This document shows positions 22,763 through 25,625 of a stretch of DNA of 25,625 nucleotides, in pieces. The position numbers and the translations under genes are program-made. The number at the start of each line of letters is the position of its first letter. The stretch's first letter is position 1. The stretch spans positions 1 to 25,625 of the forward strand of contig CBDUBU010000021.1 of assembly GCA_965365465.1 (NCBI GenBank), read 5' to 3'. Source of the stretch: CBDUBU01 sp965365465 (GTDB taxonomy: Bacteria; Bacteroidota; Rhodothermia; Rhodothermales; DASSAV01). Below the pieces are notes generated by a model. The model saw only the letters and a program-made list of their open reading frames with translations, was not told where the DNA came from and did not search any database.

Positions 22763-23149
22763 ACGACAGCACCAGCTTGCTCCGGCTGTGATCTCAGGCT
22801 GGAAAAGATGCCTGTCAACCGGACAGCCCGGTAGGGAAGAAAACGAATCAAGCAAAAGATAAGGGCGAAGAGTAATGGTTTCTCTCCACCGAGCAGGCTT
22901 TTTTGCCGCCTCTGGCAGGCGCTTGAGTAAAGGGAGTTTCTCTGCCGGAAGCGATACTTTCCCGGTTTACCAGACCGTTTCTCACAGCGTTTTTTTCATG
23001 CCCGGAGGCGGCTGCCTGATAATCTGGTTCTGAAACGGGAGGAAGCATATCTTCTTCTCTGCATTAAATATCGGCTATCCCTGTGTGACATCCTGCAAAC
23101 TATTCCTTTTTTGCGGTGCAGGGAGAGGAATTGGAGATCCGTCAGATGT
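22763..23149. other. Divergent region between gdx and the sensor kinase, 387 bp
   Basis: No gene is supported. It should hold the gdx promoter (leftward) and the kinase-regulator promoter (rightward). A CTGTC/GACAG stem sits in the gdx leader on the minus strand (about 22810-22825), but the leader did not match the guanidine riboswitch classes I know. A dispersed repeat block is at 22933-22989. Confidence 0.5.
22933..22989. repeat. Dispersed intergenic repeat block (longest copy)
   Basis: Its first part (22933-22945) is identical to 3159-3171, and its second part (22951-22989) matches 10863-10899 at about 31 of 37 positions. This copy therefore links the other two as one family. There is no inverted-end unit next to it. 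Confidence 0.5.
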
Positions 23150-25108
23150 ATGCGTACACTTTTGTTCAGCGCAGATCCTGAAATCCGCGAAGCCGTCGGC
23201 AGGGTGGTTCATGCACGCGGCCATGCATTGCAGGTCTGTGAAGATATAGATGCCGCCCGAAATGCGTATGTACGGGAGCGCCCTCCGCTCGTCATACTGG
23301 CAGGGGTCGAAGCGGATAGCCTGATGCTCTGCCGTCAGATCCGGAGCGCCGAAGCAGGCGACCCCGTGACCATCCTGGTAGTGGTGCATGAGGAGAATCA
23401 GGAAATGCTTCCTGCCGTCCTGCACGCAGGAGCCGACGACTACATGCTGGCTCCCTTGCGACAGGAACGCCTTGAGGCGCGCATCGCTTTTGCCGAGCAA
23501 AAGGCGCGGGAGAAGCTGCGCAGCGGGCACGTCGAGGCCGAATTGAACGCCCGGGCGCGGCAGCAGGCAGTCGTCGCCGAACTGGGACAGCGGGCGCTGG
23601 CCGGCGCCGACCCGCAGGCGGTCATGGATTATGCCGTAGAGGCCACGGCCCAGGCGCTGAGGGTCCCTTACTGCAAGGTGCTGCGCCTGTTGCCTGGCAA
23701 AGCGACATTCATCATGCAGGCCGCTGTCGGATGGCCCGCTTCCTTTGTCGGAACGGCCACTGTTCATGCAGGCGAAGAGTCGCAGGCAGGATATACCTTG
23801 CTTTCCAGCGAGCCGGTCGTGATGGAGGATTTGAACACGGAAAGCCGGTTTCGTGGGACCGATCTGCTGCGCGAACAAGGCATTGTCAGTGGGGTAAGCG
23901 TCGTCGTTGCCGGAGAGAATGCGCCTTTCGGGACGCTGATTGCGCATACCGACGTTCGGCGCACGTTCAGCAAGGACGACATTCACTTTCTACAGGCGGT
24001 CGCCAACGTGCTGGCTGCCGTCATTGAACGGAAACGCGCCGAGGATGATCTGCGCGAGAGCGAAGCCAAAGTGCGCGCCGTTCTCGAAACCACGGTAGAC
24101 GGAATCATAACCATCGACGAAAAAGGTTGCATTGAGTCGTTCAACCCGGCTGCCGAGATGATTTTCGGGTACCGTGCTGAAGAAGTGATTGGCCGGAACG
24201 TCAAGGTGCTCATGCCTTCCCCCTACCGCGAGGAGCATGACGGCTACATGGACAGTTATTACAAGACGGGGCAACGAAAAATCATAGGAATTGGCCGGGA
24301 AGTGGTAGGAGAGCACAAGGATGGTTCTACATTTCCCCTGGACCTTGCCGTAAGCGAGGTGGCGCTTCGCGGACGGCGGATCTTTACGGGGATCGTCCGT
24401 GACATCACGGAGCGCCGCCGTCTGGAGCAGGAAATCCTTGAAATCAGCGAGCAGGAGCGCCGTCGCATCGGTCAGGATCTGCACGACGGGCTCGGGCAGA
24501 TGCTGACCGGGATCGGGCTTATCGCACGCAACCTGACCCGGCGCTTGCAGGGCGAAGGAGTTTCCGGGGCAGACGAGATGGCCGAGATAACGGAACTCAT
24601 CAAGGAAGCCGACCAGTACGCGCGGGGGCTGGCCCGCAGCCTGGTGCCGGTGGAACTGGATGCCAGCGGCCTTGCCGCTTCGCTGCAACGCCTGGCGTTC
24701 AATGCGGAACGTCTCTTCGGCATCCGTTGTGTGTTCGATGAAGTGGGCACGGCGCTCCTGTATGACAATACCGCCGCTACCCACCTCTACCGGATTGCCC
24801 AGGAGGCAGTCAGCAACGCCGTCAAGCATGGACGCGCAACGCAGGTTACCGTGACGCTTGCATCGGGGGAAGAACAGGTCCGGCTGCGTGTGCAGGATGA
24901 CGGCATCGGATTTCCGGAGGTGCTGCCTGAACAGCGAGGAATGGGCGTGCGCATCATGCACCACCGCGCCCGCATGATTGGCGCATCGCTTGAGATACGC
25001 TCGGCCTCCGAGGGCGGCGCGGTGCTTACCTGTACGCTTCCGCTCTCCGGAAGCGTGTACGCTCTGAAAAAAACAGGAAAACCCAAGACCCGGGAAACAA
25101 CTTTATGA
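23150..25108 (+). CDS. Sensor histidine kinase: pseudo-receiver, GAF, FixL-like PAS, HisKA_3
   Basis: From ATG 23150 the product is 652 residues and has no membrane helix, so it is cytoplasmic; TTG 23111 is a less likely start. Residues 1-115 fold like a receiver but have Ala51 where the phospho-Asp should be and Ala101 for the conserved Lys. A GAF domain (about 140-295) and a coiled linker follow. The PAS domain (about 303-420) has His363 and Arg383, spaced as the haem ligand and sensing Arg of FixL. The kinase part is the NarX-like HisKA_3 type: ERRRIGQDLHDGLGQ with phospho-His445, Asn556 of the N box, and DDGIGF (583-588), then GMG. Its stop overlaps the response regulator start by ATGA. 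It is divergent from gdx and the cco cluster. Confidence 0.93.
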   Translation: MRTLLFSADPEIREAVGRVVHARGHALQVCEDIDAARNAYVRERPPLVILAGVEADSLMLCRQIRSAEAGDPVTILVVVHEENQEMLPAVLHAGADDYMLAPLRQERLEARIAFAEQKAREKLRSGHVEAELNARARQQAVVAELGQRALAGADPQAVMDYAVEATAQALRVPYCKVLRLLPGKATFIMQAAVGWPASFVGTATVHAGEESQAGYTLLSSEPVVMEDLNTESRFRGTDLLREQGIVSGVSVVVAGENAPFGTLIAHTDVRRTFSKDDIHFLQAVANVLAAVIERKRAEDDLRESEAKVRAVLETTVDGIITIDEKGCIESFNPAAEMIFGYRAEEVIGRNVKVLMPSPYREEHDGYMDSYYKTGQRKIIGIGREVVGEHKDGSTFPLDLAVSEVALRGRRIFTGIVRDITERRRLEQEILEISEQERRRIGQDLHDGLGQMLTGIGLIARNLTRRLQGEGVSGADEMAEITELIKEADQYARGLARSLVPVELDASGLAASLQRLAFNAERLFGIRCVFDEVGTALLYDNTAATHLYRIAQEAVSNAVKHGRATQVTVTLASGEEQVRLRVQDDGIGFPEVLPEQRGMGVRIMHHRARMIGASLEIRSASEGGAVLTCTLPLSGSVYALKKTGKPKTRETTL

Positions 25109-25625
25109 AGAGAATCCTCATTGTGGACGATCATCCACTGATGCGTAAAGGGCTGGCGCTTACGCTCGAAGCGGAACCTGACCTTACCGTCTGCTGTCAG
25201 GCTGCCAATGCGGAGGAGGGACTGGAGGCCGTCGAGAATGCAAAGCCGGACCTGGCGGTCGTCGATGTTTCCCTGCCCGGAATGAGCGGCCTCGAACTCA
25301 TCAAACATTTACAGGCGCTCAAGCCGGATCTGGCTATCCTGGTCGTTTCGCGGCACGATGAATCGCTTTATGCAGAGCGGGCTATTCGCGCCGGAGCGCG
25401 GGGCTATCTGATGAAGCTGGAGGCGGGAGATGTCATTGTGAAAGCGGTGCGCCATGTGCTGGGCGGAGGCGTCTACGTGAGCGACGAGATCAAGGAGCGC
25501 CTTTTACTCGGAATGATGGTAGGTCGTAAGGAACTGAACCAGTCGCCGCTGGAAGTGCTCAGCGACCGTGAACTGGAAGTATTTGAACTGACCGGAAGGG
25601 GACTCAGCACACGCGACATTGCGGA
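25105..25625 (+). CDS. NarL/FixJ-type response regulator, cut by right edge
   Basis: The visible 173 residues start at ATG 25105, overlapping the kinase stop by 4 bases. The receiver domain has Asp8-Asp9, phospho-acceptor Asp54 (VVDVSLPG), Ser82 and Lys104, all active-type. After a linker, the LuxR-type helix-turn-helix begins with LSDRELEVFELTGRGLSTRD and runs off the window. It should be phosphorylated by the adjacent HisKA_3 kinase and act as a DNA-binding transcription factor. Its targets are unknown; the nearby ccoN and gdx promoters are candidates. Confidence 0.93.
   Translation, partial: MKRILIVDDHPLMRKGLALTLEAEPDLTVCCQAANAEEGLEAVENAKPDLAVVDVSLPGMSGLELIKHLQALKPDLAILVVSRHDESLYAERAIRAGARGYLMKLEAGDVIVKAVRHVLGGGVYVSDEIKERLLLGMMVGRKELNQSPLEVLSDRELEVFELTGRGLSTRDIA

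Noticed and set aside
22763..22860. Guanidine riboswitch in the gdx leader
   Set aside because: Gdx genes are often under guanidine riboswitches, but the conserved bases of the ykkC and mini-ykkC classes were not seen; only a short CTGTC/GACAG stem is present. A covariance-model search would decide.
23075..23986. Open frames on the minus strand opposite the sensor kinase (also 23990-24964)
   Set aside because: The plus strand has continuous pseudo-receiver, GAF, PAS and kinase domains through this stretch; the antisense frames show no family features.

Overview
This is a chromosomal window of roughly 58-60% GC. It carries two broken-edge genes and about 20 confident protein genes. It looks like a member of the Bacteroidota/Rhodothermota group (Rhodothermales-like). 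The reasons are tandem secreted sulfatases, a twin-arginine Gfo/Idh/MocA oxidoreductase, a GTP-type PEP carboxykinase, an aerobic/microaerobic cbb3 oxidase, and almost no Shine-Dalgarno sequences before the starts. The taxonomic placement is inference, not proof. No rRNA, tRNA, CRISPR array, insertion sequence or prophage gene was seen.

Layout. (1) 1-2778, minus strand: two formylglycine-type (Cys) sulfatases in tandem; the left one runs off the window. (2) 2779-3275: non-coding, with a repeat unit that has inverted ends. (3) 3276-6596, minus: a DUF389 membrane protein downstream of zwf (glucose-6-phosphate dehydrogenase). (4) 6597-7180: a long divergent control region. (5) 7181-9028, plus: pckG, closed by a textbook terminator at 9092-9127. 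(6) 9316-10680, minus: a Tat-exported oxidoreductase, facing pckG. (7) 10681-11027: a second non-coding region with the same repeat families. (8) 11028-22230, minus: a long respiratory cluster in the order ccoN-ccoO-ccoQ-ccoP, hairpin, ccoG-ccoH-ccoI-ccoS-hemN, then a two-FnIII tail-anchored protein and a four-helix membrane protein. (9) 22442-22762, minus: a Gdx/SugE-type small multidrug resistance transporter. (10) 23150-25625, plus: a sensor kinase with a FixL-like PAS domain, overlapping by ATGA a NarL/FixJ-type response regulator cut by the right edge.

How the genes work together. The centre of the window is a complete set for building a high-affinity cbb3 cytochrome oxidase. It holds the structural subunits (CcoNOQP), copper and assembly factors (CcoG, CcoH, CcoI, CcoS), and oxygen-independent haem synthesis (HemN). 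The neighbouring, divergently transcribed two-component system has a PAS domain whose His and Arg line up with the haem ligand and oxygen-sensing Arg of FixL, so it is a good candidate for local oxygen control of the oxidase. zwf and pckG are divergent central-carbon genes (NADPH production and gluconeogenesis). The most notable less-explained items are the FnIII tail-anchored protein at the end of the cco cluster, the monohaem CcoP, the dispersed intergenic repeats, and a 20-bp tandem duplication between gdx and the ccoN promoter region.
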